From: an uncultured Lachnospiraceae bacterium
Lineage (GTDB): Bacteria > Bacillota > Clostridia > Lachnospirales > Lachnospiraceae
Assembly (NCBI GenBank): GCA_910579935.1
Contig: CAJTVQ010000017.1
Coordinates: forward strand, 5,512 to 69,511
Length of the DNA stretch: 64,000 nt
Reading direction: 5' to 3'
The notes beneath the pieces are model-generated. The model searched no databases and was not told where the DNA came from. It was given only the letters and a program-made list of their open reading frames with translations. The first letter of the stretch is position 1, and every line of letters starts with the position of its first letter. Positions 15,921 to 24,024 of this stretch are shown here, piece after piece. The position numbers and the translations under genes are program-made.

Positions 15921-16427
15921 ATGGAAGAGCAGTTGATTCGTCAGATTGTAGAGCAGACGGTAAGGCAGGCGGGAAATGCAGCGAAACCGAAAGAAGCGGC
16001 GGCAGGAGACTCCCTGACGCTGGACCAGGCCAGGAAACTGGCAGGGCTGGTGGAACGGAAAGCGGATGAGATGGGGTTTCCGGCAGTCATAGCGGTGGTG
16101 GACAGGGCAGCGAGGCCGGTGGCCATTCACTGTATGGACGACGCTTATATAGCCAGCTTTGATATCGCGCTGAATAAGGCATATACTTCGGCCGGACTGA
16201 AAATGTCCACGGCGCAGCTTGGCAGGCTGAGCGCGCCCGGACAGCCGCTGTATGGGATACAGAATACCAACGGAGGCAGGATCGTGATCTTCGGCGGCGG
16301 CGAAACGCTGGAACGGGACGGCAGGATCGTAGGCGCCCTGGGGGTGAGCGGCGGTTCACTGGAACAGGATACGGCGCTGGCGGCCTACGGGAAAGAAGTA
16401 TTCGGACAAATGGACCGGAACTGGTGA
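15921..16427 (+). CDS. GlcG/HbpS-family protein (PduO C-domain-like), BMC-targeted
   Basis: 168 residues. The N-terminus MEEQLIRQIVEQTVRQAG is an amphipathic helix of encapsulation type, joined by a short Ala/Lys linker to a GlcG/HbpS domain (about 32-165) with LTLDQARKLAGLVE, PAVIAVVDRAARPVA and GGRIVIFGGGETL. This is the domain found at the C-terminus of PduO; the family binds haem or cobalamin-like ligands in some members. The adenosyltransferase half of PduO is absent, consistent with a B12-independent pathway. Its role in radical-type compartments is not established. Confidence 0.85.
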   Translation: MEEQLIRQIVEQTVRQAGNAAKPKEAAAGDSLTLDQARKLAGLVERKADEMGFPAVIAVVDRAARPVAIHCMDDAYIASFDIALNKAYTSAGLKMSTAQLGRLSAPGQPLYGIQNTNGGRIVIFGGGETLERDGRIVGALGVSGGSLEQDTALAAYGKEVFGQMDRNW

Positions 16428-16464
16428 AACAGACAGGTGATAGAATAGGGAAAGGGATGAGAAC

Positions 16465-17853
16465 GTGGCAGTAAATGAGCAGCTGGTGCAGGATGTGGTA
16501 AAGGAAGTGGTTGCCAGGCTGAAGATAGATGCCGATCCGGGCGGAAGCCGGGGCGTATTTGCGGATATGAATACGGCGATCGAAGCGGCAAAGCAGGCAC
16601 AGAAGAAAGTCCAGACCATGTCCATGGACCAAAGGGAAAAAATAATTACCATTATCAGGCGAAAAACGAAAGAAAATGCCGAAGTCCTCGCACGTATGGG
16701 TGTGCAGGAAACCGGTATGGGCAATGTAGGGCATAAGATATTGAAACACCATCTGGTGGCGGAACGGACCCCCGGTACGGAAGATATTACAACCACCGCC
16801 TGGTCGGGCGACAGAGGGCTGACACTGGTGGAAATGGGGCCTTTCGGGGTGATCGGAGCCATTACTCCGTGTACCAATCCGTCCGAAACCATCATATGCA
16901 ATACCATCGGTATGCTGGCGGGCGGCAATACGGTAGTATTCAATCCCCACCCGGCAGCCATCAAGACTTCGATATTTGCCATTCACATGATGAATGAGGC
17001 TTCCGCAGAAGCAGGCGGGCCGGACATAATTGCCTGTACGGTGGAAAGGCCCACCCTGGAAACAAGCAGCATCATGATGAAGCATAAAGATATTTCGCTG
17101 TTAGTGGCAACCGGAGGACCGGGTGTGGTAACGGCGGTACTTTCCTCCGGAAAGCGCGGCATCGGGGCAGGAGCGGGAAATCCTCCGGCGCTGGTGGATG
17201 AGACGGCAGATGTGAGGAAAGCGGCAGAAGATATTGTAAACGGATGTACGTTCGACAATAATCTTCCCTGCATCGCGGAAAAAGAAATCGTAGCGGTAGA
17301 CAGCGTGGCGGATGAACTGATGCACTATATGGTGAACGAGCAGGGCTGTTACCGGATCAGTAAAGAAGAACAGGATAAGCTGACCGGCGTGGTACTGACA
17401 CCGAAGGGGCTGAACCGGAAATGCGTGGGAAGAAGCGCAAAGGCACTGCTTGGCATGATCGGCGTGGAAGTACCCGACAACATCCGTTGCATCGTATTTG
17501 AAGGAGAGAAAGAGCATCCCCTGATTTCCGAGGAACTGATGATGCCGATTCTCGGAGTGGTAAGGGCGAAGGATTTTGACGACGCGGTGGAAAAAGCAGT
17601 CTGGCTGGAACACGGCAACCGCCATTCCGCCCACATCCATTCCAAGAACGTGGATAACATCACGAAATATGCAAAAGCCATTGATACGGCGATTCTTGTG
17701 AAAAATGCACCGTCCTATGCGGCGTTAGGCTTTGGCGGCGAAGGTTATTGTACCTTTACCATTGCCAGCAGGACAGGCGAAGGGCTGACCAGTGCCAGCG
17801 CATTTACGAAGAGAAGACGCTGCGTGATGTCAGACAGCCTTTGCATCCGGTAA
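16465..17853 (+). CDS. pduP: CoA-acylating propionaldehyde dehydrogenase
   Basis: Converts propionaldehyde plus CoA and NAD+ to propionyl-CoA inside the shell. The N-terminal helix VNEQLVQDVVKEVVARLKI (about 3-20) is an encapsulation peptide. The nucleotide-binding fold has GPFGVIGAITPCTNP (about 131-145) and the nucleophile is Cys269 in FDNNLPCIAEKE. Length 462 is typical of PduP. The start is a GTG at 16465 after AAAGGGATGAGAAC. It lies between the GlcG-type gene and the alcohol dehydrogenase, with 37-base and 77-base gaps. Confidence 0.94.
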   Translation: MAVNEQLVQDVVKEVVARLKIDADPGGSRGVFADMNTAIEAAKQAQKKVQTMSMDQREKIITIIRRKTKENAEVLARMGVQETGMGNVGHKILKHHLVAERTPGTEDITTTAWSGDRGLTLVEMGPFGVIGAITPCTNPSETIICNTIGMLAGGNTVVFNPHPAAIKTSIFAIHMMNEASAEAGGPDIIACTVERPTLETSSIMMKHKDISLLVATGGPGVVTAVLSSGKRGIGAGAGNPPALVDETADVRKAAEDIVNGCTFDNNLPCIAEKEIVAVDSVADELMHYMVNEQGCYRISKEEQDKLTGVVLTPKGLNRKCVGRSAKALLGMIGVEVPDNIRCIVFEGEKEHPLISEELMMPILGVVRAKDFDDAVEKAVWLEHGNRHSAHIHSKNVDNITKYAKAIDTAILVKNAPSYAALGFGGEGYCTFTIASRTGEGLTSASAFTKRRRCVMSDSLCIR

Positions 17854-17930
17854 GAAGCAGGAAAAAGTTAAGAAATCAGAGAGCAGATAGAAAAGTGGAA
17901 GTTTCGGAATTCAGAAAGGAGACATCATCC

Positions 17931-19148
17931 ATGGGCAATATCAACACAGCCGATTTGGAAGCGGTGGTAAAGCAGGTGCTGGAAAGCATGATGGACCGCG
18001 GTATGACAGCAGGTGCAGCCGCAGCGTCAGGCACGCAGGGACAGATACCGAAGACGGCAAGAGTAGCCATGCTGACCGCATTGGAAAAATATGAAGTAAA
18101 AGAATTTCCGATTCCCGAAGTAGGGGACGGGGATATTCTCGTAAAGGTAGAGGGCTGCGGCATCTGCGGAACCGACGCCCATGAATTCAAAAAAGACCCC
18201 TTTGGATTGATCCCGGTAGCGCTTGGACACGAGGGAACCGGAGAAATCGTGAAGATGGGCAAAAACGTAACGAAGGACAGCGCCGGAAAACCTTTAAAAG
18301 TGGGAGACAAAGTCGTTACCTGTATGATTTTCAAAGACAATCCGGACATCACCATGTTTGACCTGAACAAACAAAACGTAGGGGGCGCCGATGTATATGG
18401 ACTCCTTCCCGACGACGACATTCATTTGAACGGCTGGTTTTCCGACTACATACTGATTCGGGAAGGTTCCACGGTATTCAACGTCAGCGACCTGGATTTG
18501 AAATCAAGAATCCTGATTGAGCCGTGCGCGGTGCTGATCCACGCAGTGGAACGGGCAAAATCCACGGGAATCCTCCGTTTCAACAGCCGGGTAGTGGTAC
18601 AGGGCTGCGGTCCTATCGGATTGATCTGCATCGCCGTACTGCGTACTATGGGAATCGAACATATCGTAGCGGTGGACGGGGAACAGAAACGTCTTGATTT
18701 TGCCAAAGAAATGGGCGCGGAAAAATCGGTAAGTTTCAAGGAGCACAAAGGAATCGAAGCGCTGACCAGCGCCGTGGAAGACGCATTCGGCGGGTATCCC
18801 GCAGATTTTGCCTTCCAGTGTACAGGAGCGCCGGCCGCACATTCCAATATTTATAAATTCATCCGCAACGGCGGCGGACTGTGCGAACTGGGATTCTTTA
18901 TCAATAACGGAGACGCTACCATCAATCCGCATCTGGACATCTGTTCCAAAGAGCTGACCATGGTAGGTTCCTGGGTATACACCCTCAGGGATTACGCAAC
19001 CACCTTTGATTTTCTGAAGAGGGCGAAGGGCATCGGGCTTCCGATCGATAAACTGATCACCCATGAATTTCCTTTGGAAAAGATTAACGAAGCCCATGTG
19101 ACGAATCTGAAGATGGAAGGACTAAAGATTGCCATTATAAACCGGTAA
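17931..19148 (+). CDS. Zinc alcohol dehydrogenase, BMC-targeted
   Basis: Medium-chain dehydrogenase of 405 residues. An N-terminal amphipathic helix (INTADLEAVVKQVLESMM, about 4-21) plus Ala-rich linker forms an encapsulation tag. The catalytic zinc site is Cys79 (CGICGTDAHEF) with HE at 100-101; the cofactor fold has VVQGCGPIGLICIAV near 225. The structural-zinc four-cysteine loop is not evident. It would reduce propionaldehyde to 1-propanol and regenerate NAD+ for PduP. It replaces the iron-type PduQ of B12-dependent systems. ATG 17931 follows GAAAGGAGAC; the earlier open frame overlaps pduP and has no site. Confidence 0.9.
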   Translation: MGNINTADLEAVVKQVLESMMDRGMTAGAAAASGTQGQIPKTARVAMLTALEKYEVKEFPIPEVGDGDILVKVEGCGICGTDAHEFKKDPFGLIPVALGHEGTGEIVKMGKNVTKDSAGKPLKVGDKVVTCMIFKDNPDITMFDLNKQNVGGADVYGLLPDDDIHLNGWFSDYILIREGSTVFNVSDLDLKSRILIEPCAVLIHAVERAKSTGILRFNSRVVVQGCGPIGLICIAVLRTMGIEHIVAVDGEQKRLDFAKEMGAEKSVSFKEHKGIEALTSAVEDAFGGYPADFAFQCTGAPAAHSNIYKFIRNGGGLCELGFFINNGDATINPHLDICSKELTMVGSWVYTLRDYATTFDFLKRAKGIGLPIDKLITHEFPLEKINEAHVTNLKMEGLKIAIINR

Positions 19149-19215
19149 ACCAGCAGAAACGATGATTGGCTGATAAGAAAATAGATGATAAAGGTAAGAA
19201 AATGGAGATAAAGGT

Positions 19216-19530
19216 ATGGGAGAAGCAGTAGGAATCATAGAAGTATTCGGGCTTGCAACGGCATTTGCGGCAGCGGACGCGGGCTGTAAAGCCGCTAACG
19301 TGACCATAGAGAACTTTGACAAGAACAAACCGGCCAATGCGGATGCGCTTCCCGTGCCGCTTATCGTCATGATAAAATTCCGCGGAACCGTATCGGATGT
19401 AAGGGCCGCCGTAGAGGCCGCAAAGAGAAGGGCCGAAGAACTGGCAGGCGTAGTAGCAACCCACGAGATCGCAAGTCCGGAAGAAGATACGGAAAAAATG
19501 CTGAAGCTGAGTGGGATGGATAAGAAATGA
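19216..19530 (+). CDS. BMC-H shell protein with loop insertion
   Basis: Single BMC domain, 104 residues, opening with AVGIIEVFGLATAFAAADAGCKAANV. Compared with its neighbours at 19889 and 20707 it has about 14 extra residues in the loop before the third strand (FDKNKPANADALPVPL, about 37-52), where those have the short TEKIGSGL pore loop. The central pore of this hexamer would therefore differ in size and charge. Encoded 67 bases after the alcohol dehydrogenase. Confidence 0.88.
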   Translation: MGEAVGIIEVFGLATAFAAADAGCKAANVTIENFDKNKPANADALPVPLIVMIKFRGTVSDVRAAVEAAKRRAEELAGVVATHEIASPEEDTEKMLKLSGMDKK

Positions 19531-19663
19531 GGAAATGAAGTTATTTCCGGAAGAATCGCGGAGCGATTCTTCCCTGAATGGGTTACGGTATGGGAGATTT
19601 GTGGTATAATTGTGGCAGGGATGGAGTTGGAAGGGATGGAATTGGAATAGAAACCTGAATCTC

Positions 19664-19879
19664 AAAACAGCAGGAGCCCGTACAGACCCCAGAGGAAATT
19701 ATGGCTGCGAAGCAGACGGAATTTTCTCTGCCGACAAGGGTCTGGGAGGGCGGATGCGGAACTGGAATTAAAAAACAGCAGGAGCCCGTACAGACCCCAG
19801 AGGAAATTATGGCTGCGAAGCAGACGGAATTTTCTCTGCCGACAAGGGTCTGGGAGGGCGGATGCGGAACTGGAATAGG
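19664..19879 (+). repeat. Tandem 108-bp structured repeat (two units)
   Basis: Two almost identical units of 108 bases, 19664-19771 and 19772-19879, sit between two shell genes. In each, CAGACCC (19683) can pair with GGGTCTG (19738), enclosing a GCAGA/TCTGC hairpin (19712/19727). The unit ends in GGAACTGGAAT; after the second unit this runs directly into AGGAGGAG, the ribosome site of the next gene. Frames reading across the repeat on both strands exist only because 108 is a multiple of three. The two ends of the unit recur upstream of trpD at 51990-52048. Confidence 0.85.
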
Positions 19880-19888
19880 AGGAGAAAG

Positions 19889-20164
19889 ATGGCACAGTTG
19901 GCATTGGGAATGATAGAGACGAGAGGTCTTACGGCGGCTATAGAAGCGGCGGATGCGATGATCAAATCAGCGGAGGTGACGCTGATCGGAACCGAGAAGA
20001 TTGGCTCCGGACTGGTAACGGTGATGGTGCGCGGCGATGTGGGCGCGGTGAAAGCGGCAGTGGAAGCAGGAAGCGTAAGGGCATCCAGCCTCGGGGAACT
20101 GGTGGCTACCCATGTGATACCGAGACCCCACAGCGATGTGGAAAAAATTCTGCCCCTGATTTAA
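19889..20164 (+). CDS. BMC-H shell protein, PduA/PduJ type
   Basis: 91-residue canonical hexameric shell tile: ALGMIETRGLTAAIEAADAM, pore loop TEKIGSG and ending PHSDVEKILPLI. The KIGSG pore is the same as in PduA/PduJ, associated with diffusion of polar small molecules such as 1,2-propanediol. ATG 19889 is preceded by AGGAGGAG, which belongs to the end of the tandem repeat. Very similar to the domain at 20707-20985, probably a local duplication. Confidence 0.93.
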   Translation: MAQLALGMIETRGLTAAIEAADAMIKSAEVTLIGTEKIGSGLVTVMVRGDVGAVKAAVEAGSVRASSLGELVATHVIPRPHSDVEKILPLI

Positions 20165-20220
20165 TGGAAGGCAGATAAAGGCGGAACTTGAAAGAGGATA
20201 AGAAATCAGGAGAAAAAATC

Positions 20221-20538
20221 ATGGGAAATGCATATGGATTCTTTGAGATTCCGAGTACAACGGCGGCAATCAGCGCCCTCGATATCATGTGTAAGACGGC
20301 CAATGTGGAATTTGTCACATGGGAGAAGAAACTGGGCGGCAGATTGGTAACGGTTATCATACGGGGAGATGTATCGGATGTGAAACAGGCGATAGAGGCT
20401 GCCTCGCAGGGAGCGATTAAGAAACCGGCAGCCACAGTCGTAATTGCCAATCCCCATGAGGAAGTGATTAAATTGGTGAAAAAGAGCGCCAGCCGGCTGA
20501 CGAACATATCAACGGCATGGAACGATGAAATGGAGTAG
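20221..20538 (+). CDS. BMC-H shell protein with divergent pore and C-terminal tail
   Basis: 105 residues. The BMC fold is clear (AYGFFEIPSTTAAISALDIM, TVIIRGDVSDVKQAIEAA) but the pore loop reads EKKLGGRL rather than KIGSG, and a charged tail of about 20 residues follows the last helix (SASRLTNISTAWNDEME). ATG 20221 follows TCAGGAGAAAAAATC. The stop is three bases before the next start, so the two are coupled. Confidence 0.9.
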   Translation: MGNAYGFFEIPSTTAAISALDIMCKTANVEFVTWEKKLGGRLVTVIIRGDVSDVKQAIEAASQGAIKKPAATVVIANPHEEVIKLVKKSASRLTNISTAWNDEME

Positions 20539-20541
20539 CGT

Positions 20542-20985
20542 ATGGCGGAGCAGAAAAAGACAGGAAGGAAAACTCCGGCGAAAGCCGAAGTGAATAAATC
20601 CCAAAAAGAGGCGGCTGTGAAAGAAGAGGCAGCGGCAAATGAAACGGTGCAACAGGAAACAGTTAAAAAAGAAGCAGGGATAACAGAGCCAAAGGAGGAG
20701 AAAAAAATGGCACAGGAAGCATTGGGAATGATTGAAACAAGAGGTTTGGTAGCATCGATTGAAGCAGCGGATGCAATGTTAAAGGCTGCAAACGTAACTT
20801 TGGTTGGAACGGAAAAAATCGGTTCCGGTCTGGTAAGCGTTATGGTACGCGGTGATGTAGGCGCAGTAAATGCAGCGGTAGAAGCAGGAAGCGCCAGCGC
20901 ATCCAGGCTGGGTGAATTAGTAGCTACCCATGTAATTCCCAGACCTCATACGGACGTTGAGAAGATTCTTCCCGTTTTGAAATAA
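20542..20985 (+). CDS. BMC-H shell protein with charged N-terminal extension, two starts
   Basis: The frame encodes 147 residues: a Lys/Glu/Ala-rich, probably disordered extension (1-55) followed by a canonical PduA-type domain (56-147, KIGSG pore). A second ATG at 20707, exactly at the domain boundary, is preceded by AAAGGAGGAG, a far better ribosome site than the weak one before 20542. I infer that the short 92-residue form is the main product and that the long form may be made at lower level. The extension's composition is not that of random antisense or intergenic sequence. Compare PduB/PduB', where a shared gene also gives two shell proteins. Confidence 0.85.
   Translation: MAEQKKTGRKTPAKAEVNKSQKEAAVKEEAAANETVQQETVKKEAGITEPKEEKKMAQEALGMIETRGLVASIEAADAMLKAANVTLVGTEKIGSGLVSVMVRGDVGAVNAAVEAGSASASRLGELVATHVIPRPHTDVEKILPVLK
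20690..20709 (+). promoter_or_regulatory. Internal ribosome site and second start
   Basis: AAAGGAGGAG at 20691-20700 lies within the coding frame of the long shell protein and six bases before the ATG at 20707. It decides which form is made. Confidence 0.75.
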
Positions 20986-21023
20986 GCGGCTGTAAGGGAT
21001 AACGGAATGGGAGAGGGAAGGCA

Positions 21024-21043
21024 GGGCGGGCAATAGCCCGCCC
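21024..21043 (+). terminator. GC hairpin between shell genes and pduL
   Basis: A perfect eight-base stem GGGCGGGC / GCCCGCCC with an AATA loop, followed by a weak T-rich stretch (TTATGTCTTTT). It may be a partial terminator or mRNA stabiliser that sets shell protein output above that of the downstream enzymes. Confidence 0.55.
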
Positions 21044-21078
21044 TTATGTCTTTTGAACGGAATGCTTGGAGGGAATGG

Positions 21079-21744
21079 ATGATGGAGCAGAATATAATTG
21101 CAGACGGCCAGATTGAGCTGATTACCAGAATGGTAATGGAAGCAATGGGGGAAAAACAGAATTCACAGAACGGCTACCTTGTTCCGGTGGGAGTTTCCGC
21201 AAGGCATGTACATCTGACACAGGAACATGTGGAAATCCTTTTTGGGGAAGGATATCATTTGACGAAGAAAAAAGAGTTGATGGGCGGACAGTTTGCATCC
21301 AATGAGCTGGTGACGATCGTAGGCCTGAAACTTCGGGCGATAGAAAATGTAAGGATATTAGGGCCGGTAAGGAGTCGGTCACAGGTGGAGATTTCTTCTA
21401 CCGATGCCATTAAATTAGGGGTTAAGGCGCCCATAAGAGAGTCCGGAAATGTGGCCGGAAGCGCGCCGGTTGCCTTAGTAGGGCCGAAAGGTGCGCTGTA
21501 TCTGGAGGAAGGATGCATTGTGGCGAAACGTCATATCCATATGTCGCCGAAGGACGCCATGGCGGCCGGCCTGCATGACGGGGATGTGGTATCCGTAAAA
21601 GCGGATAATGAAAGAGGAACGGTATTTAATCAGGTACAGATACGGGTGGATGACAGTTTTACCCTGGAAATGCACATTGATACGGATGAAGCCAATGCGG
21701 CAAAGATAGCCACGGGCGACACGGTCAGGATCATAAACGGATAG
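21079..21744 (+). CDS. pduL: Phosphate propanoyltransferase PduL, BMC-targeted
   Basis: Regenerates free CoA inside the shell by turning propionyl-CoA into propionyl phosphate. It has the two half-barrel repeats of PduL, each with its zinc-site histidines: SARHVHL (His43, His45) and KRHIHM (His152, His154). The N-terminus (MMEQNIIADGQIELITRMVM) is an encapsulation helix. 221 residues from the first of two ATG codons at 21079/21082 after GGAGGGAATGG. No propionate kinase follows; the general acetate kinase may serve. Confidence 0.93.
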   Translation: MMEQNIIADGQIELITRMVMEAMGEKQNSQNGYLVPVGVSARHVHLTQEHVEILFGEGYHLTKKKELMGGQFASNELVTIVGLKLRAIENVRILGPVRSRSQVEISSTDAIKLGVKAPIRESGNVAGSAPVALVGPKGALYLEEGCIVAKRHIHMSPKDAMAAGLHDGDVVSVKADNERGTVFNQVQIRVDDSFTLEMHIDTDEANAAKIATGDTVRIING

Positions 21745-21761
21745 GAAGAGGATAAGACGGT

Positions 21762-22034
21762 ATGCTGGTAGGAAAAGTAGTGGGAAGCGTAGTCTCCACG
21801 AGAAAAAGCGAAAAACTGATAGGAAATAAATTCATGGTGGTGGAACTGGCGGAACAGATGGGCGGCAGCGGAAACCAGCTGATCGCGATTGACAATATCG
21901 GTGCGGGGATCGGGGAATTCGTACTGGTTGCAACAGGGAGCGCGGCGCGGGTCGGCTGTGACCTGACGGATGCCCCCATAGACGCAGCAATTGTTGGTAT
22001 CATCGATGACGGAAGGCAATGGATGCAGAAATGA
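21762..22034 (+). CDS. pduN: BMC-P pentameric vertex protein (EutN/PduN)
   Basis: 90 residues of the EutN/CcmL fold: MLVGKVVGSVVSTRKSEKL at the start, then LIAIDNIGAGIGEFVLVATG and PIDAAIVGIID. Pentamers of this family cap the vertices of the shell. It is the only such gene in the locus. Its last codon overlaps the likely start of pduS. Confidence 0.93.
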   Translation: MLVGKVVGSVVSTRKSEKLIGNKFMVVELAEQMGGSGNQLIAIDNIGAGIGEFVLVATGSAARVGCDLTDAPIDAAIVGIIDDGRQWMQK

Positions 22035-23377
22035 GCAGGATAGAACGGATAAGTTTAGAAGAACTGAGCGCCGTATTGCAGCGAAGCGGAGTGGTCGGCG
22101 CCGGAGGAGCGGGGTTTCCCACTTATGCGAAGCTGGATAAGCGTGCGGATACCATTATTATGAACTGTGCGGAATGCGAGCCGCTTTTAAAACTTCACAG
22201 GCAGCTTTTAGAACATAATGCAGGGGAGATCGTGCAGGCTTTCCACATGCTTGCGGAAACCATGGAGGCAAAAGAAGCCGTCATCGGCATTAAGAAGGCA
22301 TATAAAGGCGCCATAGCGGCTTTGCGGGAGTGTATCGGGGAATATCCGGAGATCCGTCTCGGATTGCTGGAGGAAGTATATCCGGCGGGAGACGAAGTCG
22401 TCCTGATTTATGAGGTGACGGGAAAAGTGGTGCCGCCGGGCGGACTGCCCATCGGAAGCGGGGTAGCGGTTTTCAATGTGGAAACCGTATACAACATATA
22501 CCGGGCGGTGACACAGGAGAAACCCGTGCAGGATAAGCTGGTATCCATCGTGGGCGAAGTAGAGCATCCGGTTACGGTGCGGCTGCCCCTTGGATGCAGT
22601 ATAGAAGAAGCGGTGCGGCAGGCCGGAACGGTCACGACGGAAAATCCGGTATATTTCATCGGCGGTCCCATGATGGGATTTGAGGGAAACGGAAACCTTC
22701 CGGTGACGAAAACGACCAATGCGGTACTGGTTCTGCCTGAGGAACATCTGCTGGTACAGAGGAAGAGAAGGAAATCTTCCATTGATCTAAAGCGTGCGGC
22801 GGCGGCATGCTGCCAGTGTTCCATGTGCACGGACCTGTGTCCGAGACATCTTCTCGGGCATCCCATAGAGCCTCATAAGTTTATGCGTGCGGCGACCTGC
22901 AAAGACATACAGGATACGGATATTTTCCTAAATACCATGTTCTGCTCGTCCTGCGGGCTTTGTGAGAATTATTCCTGTATGCAGGGACTTTCCCCCCGCT
23001 CCCTGATTGCGGATTACAAAGCGGGACTGAGGGCCCACGGGATTAAACCGCCGAAGGCAGAGGCTGCGCCTGCGGCGGCGGAACGGGAGTTCCGCAGGGC
23101 TCCTATGAAACGACTGATGGCGAGACTGGATTTAACGAAATATGATAAACCTGCGCCGTTAAACGCAAACGGACAGACTGTGGAGTGCAAAAAGGTAAAA
23201 CTGATGCTCAGCCAGCATATCGGGGCGCCGGCAGTTCCGGTCGTAAGCGTAGGGGATGAAGTGAAACGGGGACAGATGGCAGCCCGGCCGGCAGAGGGGT
23301 TAAGCGTGGCTGTACATGCTTCCATTAGCGGAAAAGTAACGGAAGTAACGGATAAATATATGGTGATTTTAGCTTAG
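22031..23377 (+). CDS. pduS: PduS/RnfC-like iron-sulfur flavoprotein
   Basis: 448 residues. N-terminal Rossmann-like and SLBB regions (VVGAGGAGFPTYAKL near 20; a PPGGLPIGSGVAVFNVETVYN region near 140) resemble RnfC/NuoF. Two [4Fe-4S] motifs follow: C260-x2-C263-x2-C266-x3-CP(270) and C305-x2-C308-x2-C311-x3-C315. PduS reduces cobalamin in B12-dependent systems; here no cobalamin enzyme is present, so a role in NADH reoxidation or in electron delivery across the shell with PduT is more likely, by inference. I choose ATG 22031 (ATGA overlap with pduN); ATG 22019 is possible. Confidence 0.88.
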   Translation: MSRIERISLEELSAVLQRSGVVGAGGAGFPTYAKLDKRADTIIMNCAECEPLLKLHRQLLEHNAGEIVQAFHMLAETMEAKEAVIGIKKAYKGAIAALRECIGEYPEIRLGLLEEVYPAGDEVVLIYEVTGKVVPPGGLPIGSGVAVFNVETVYNIYRAVTQEKPVQDKLVSIVGEVEHPVTVRLPLGCSIEEAVRQAGTVTTENPVYFIGGPMMGFEGNGNLPVTKTTNAVLVLPEEHLLVQRKRRKSSIDLKRAAAACCQCSMCTDLCPRHLLGHPIEPHKFMRAATCKDIQDTDIFLNTMFCSSCGLCENYSCMQGLSPRSLIADYKAGLRAHGIKPPKAEAAPAAAEREFRRAPMKRLMARLDLTKYDKPAPLNANGQTVECKKVKLMLSQHIGAPAVPVVSVGDEVKRGQMAARPAEGLSVAVHASISGKVTEVTDKYMVILA

Positions 23378-23414
23378 GAATGGTTCCTTAACGTGACGGA
23401 AAGGTGTACATAGT

Positions 23415-23963
23415 ATGAGTAAGGCAATCGGAATGGTGGAATATAAGACGGTTTCAGCGGGAGTAACGGCGGCGGATGCCATGGTGAAAACAGCGGAAGT
23501 GGATATCATAGAAGCGCAGACCGTATGTCCGGGCAAATATATAGCGGTCATCAGCGGGGAACTGAGTGCGGTGAAGGCTGCGGTGGAGACAGCCAAAGTG
23601 AGTTACGCAACTCACTTGATCAACAGCTTTGTACTGGGAAATCCCCATGAATCCATTTTCCCTGCTATATACGGGGCGGCTGCGGTGGAACAGGTTTCCG
23701 CGCTCGGCATACTGGAAACCTATGATGCATCTTCCATTATTGTGGCGGCGGATACCGCGGCCAAGACAGCCATTGTGACCCTGATAGAACTCCGTATCGC
23801 AAGGGGAATGTGCGGGAAATCCTATCTGATGCTGACCGGGGAAGTGGCGGCGGTGGAGGCTGCCATAGAAAAAGCGAAGCGGGAAATCGGAGCGGACGGG
23901 ATGTATCTGGATTCTTCCGTCATTGCCCATCCGGATGAGAAGATTTGGAGAGCGGTGTTGTAG
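23415..23963 (+). CDS. pduT: BMC-T shell protein PduT with pore cysteine
   Basis: Tandem BMC-domain trimer subunit, 182 residues (domains about 3-88 and 95-180). Cys38 in the pore loop TVCPGKY falls at exactly the residue that binds a [4Fe-4S] cluster at the three-fold axis of Salmonella PduT, so a cluster here is likely. It follows pduS by 37 bases; the two together would form an electron route through the shell. Last gene of the operon. Confidence 0.92.
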   Translation: MSKAIGMVEYKTVSAGVTAADAMVKTAEVDIIEAQTVCPGKYIAVISGELSAVKAAVETAKVSYATHLINSFVLGNPHESIFPAIYGAAAVEQVSALGILETYDASSIIVAADTAAKTAIVTLIELRIARGMCGKSYLMLTGEVAAVEAAIEKAKREIGADGMYLDSSVIAHPDEKIWRAVL

Positions 23964-24024
23964 GGGGATTCATAAGAGAGTTTTATCTTTATGAAAATCG
24001 GGTGGAAAGAGAAAGATGAAAATA

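Noticed and set aside
16087..17085. 332-residue minus-strand frame opposite pduP
   Set aside because: Antisense to the PduP and GlcG genes; His/Arg/Pro-rich with no motif or ribosome site.
19664..19879. CRISPR-like array
   Set aside because: Only two adjacent units without spacers, far longer than CRISPR repeats, and no cas gene in the window.
19662..19913. Frames on both strands across the tandem repeat (70 and 80 residues)
   Set aside because: They stay open only because the repeat unit is a multiple of three; neither has a ribosome site and each would merely repeat the same 36 residues.
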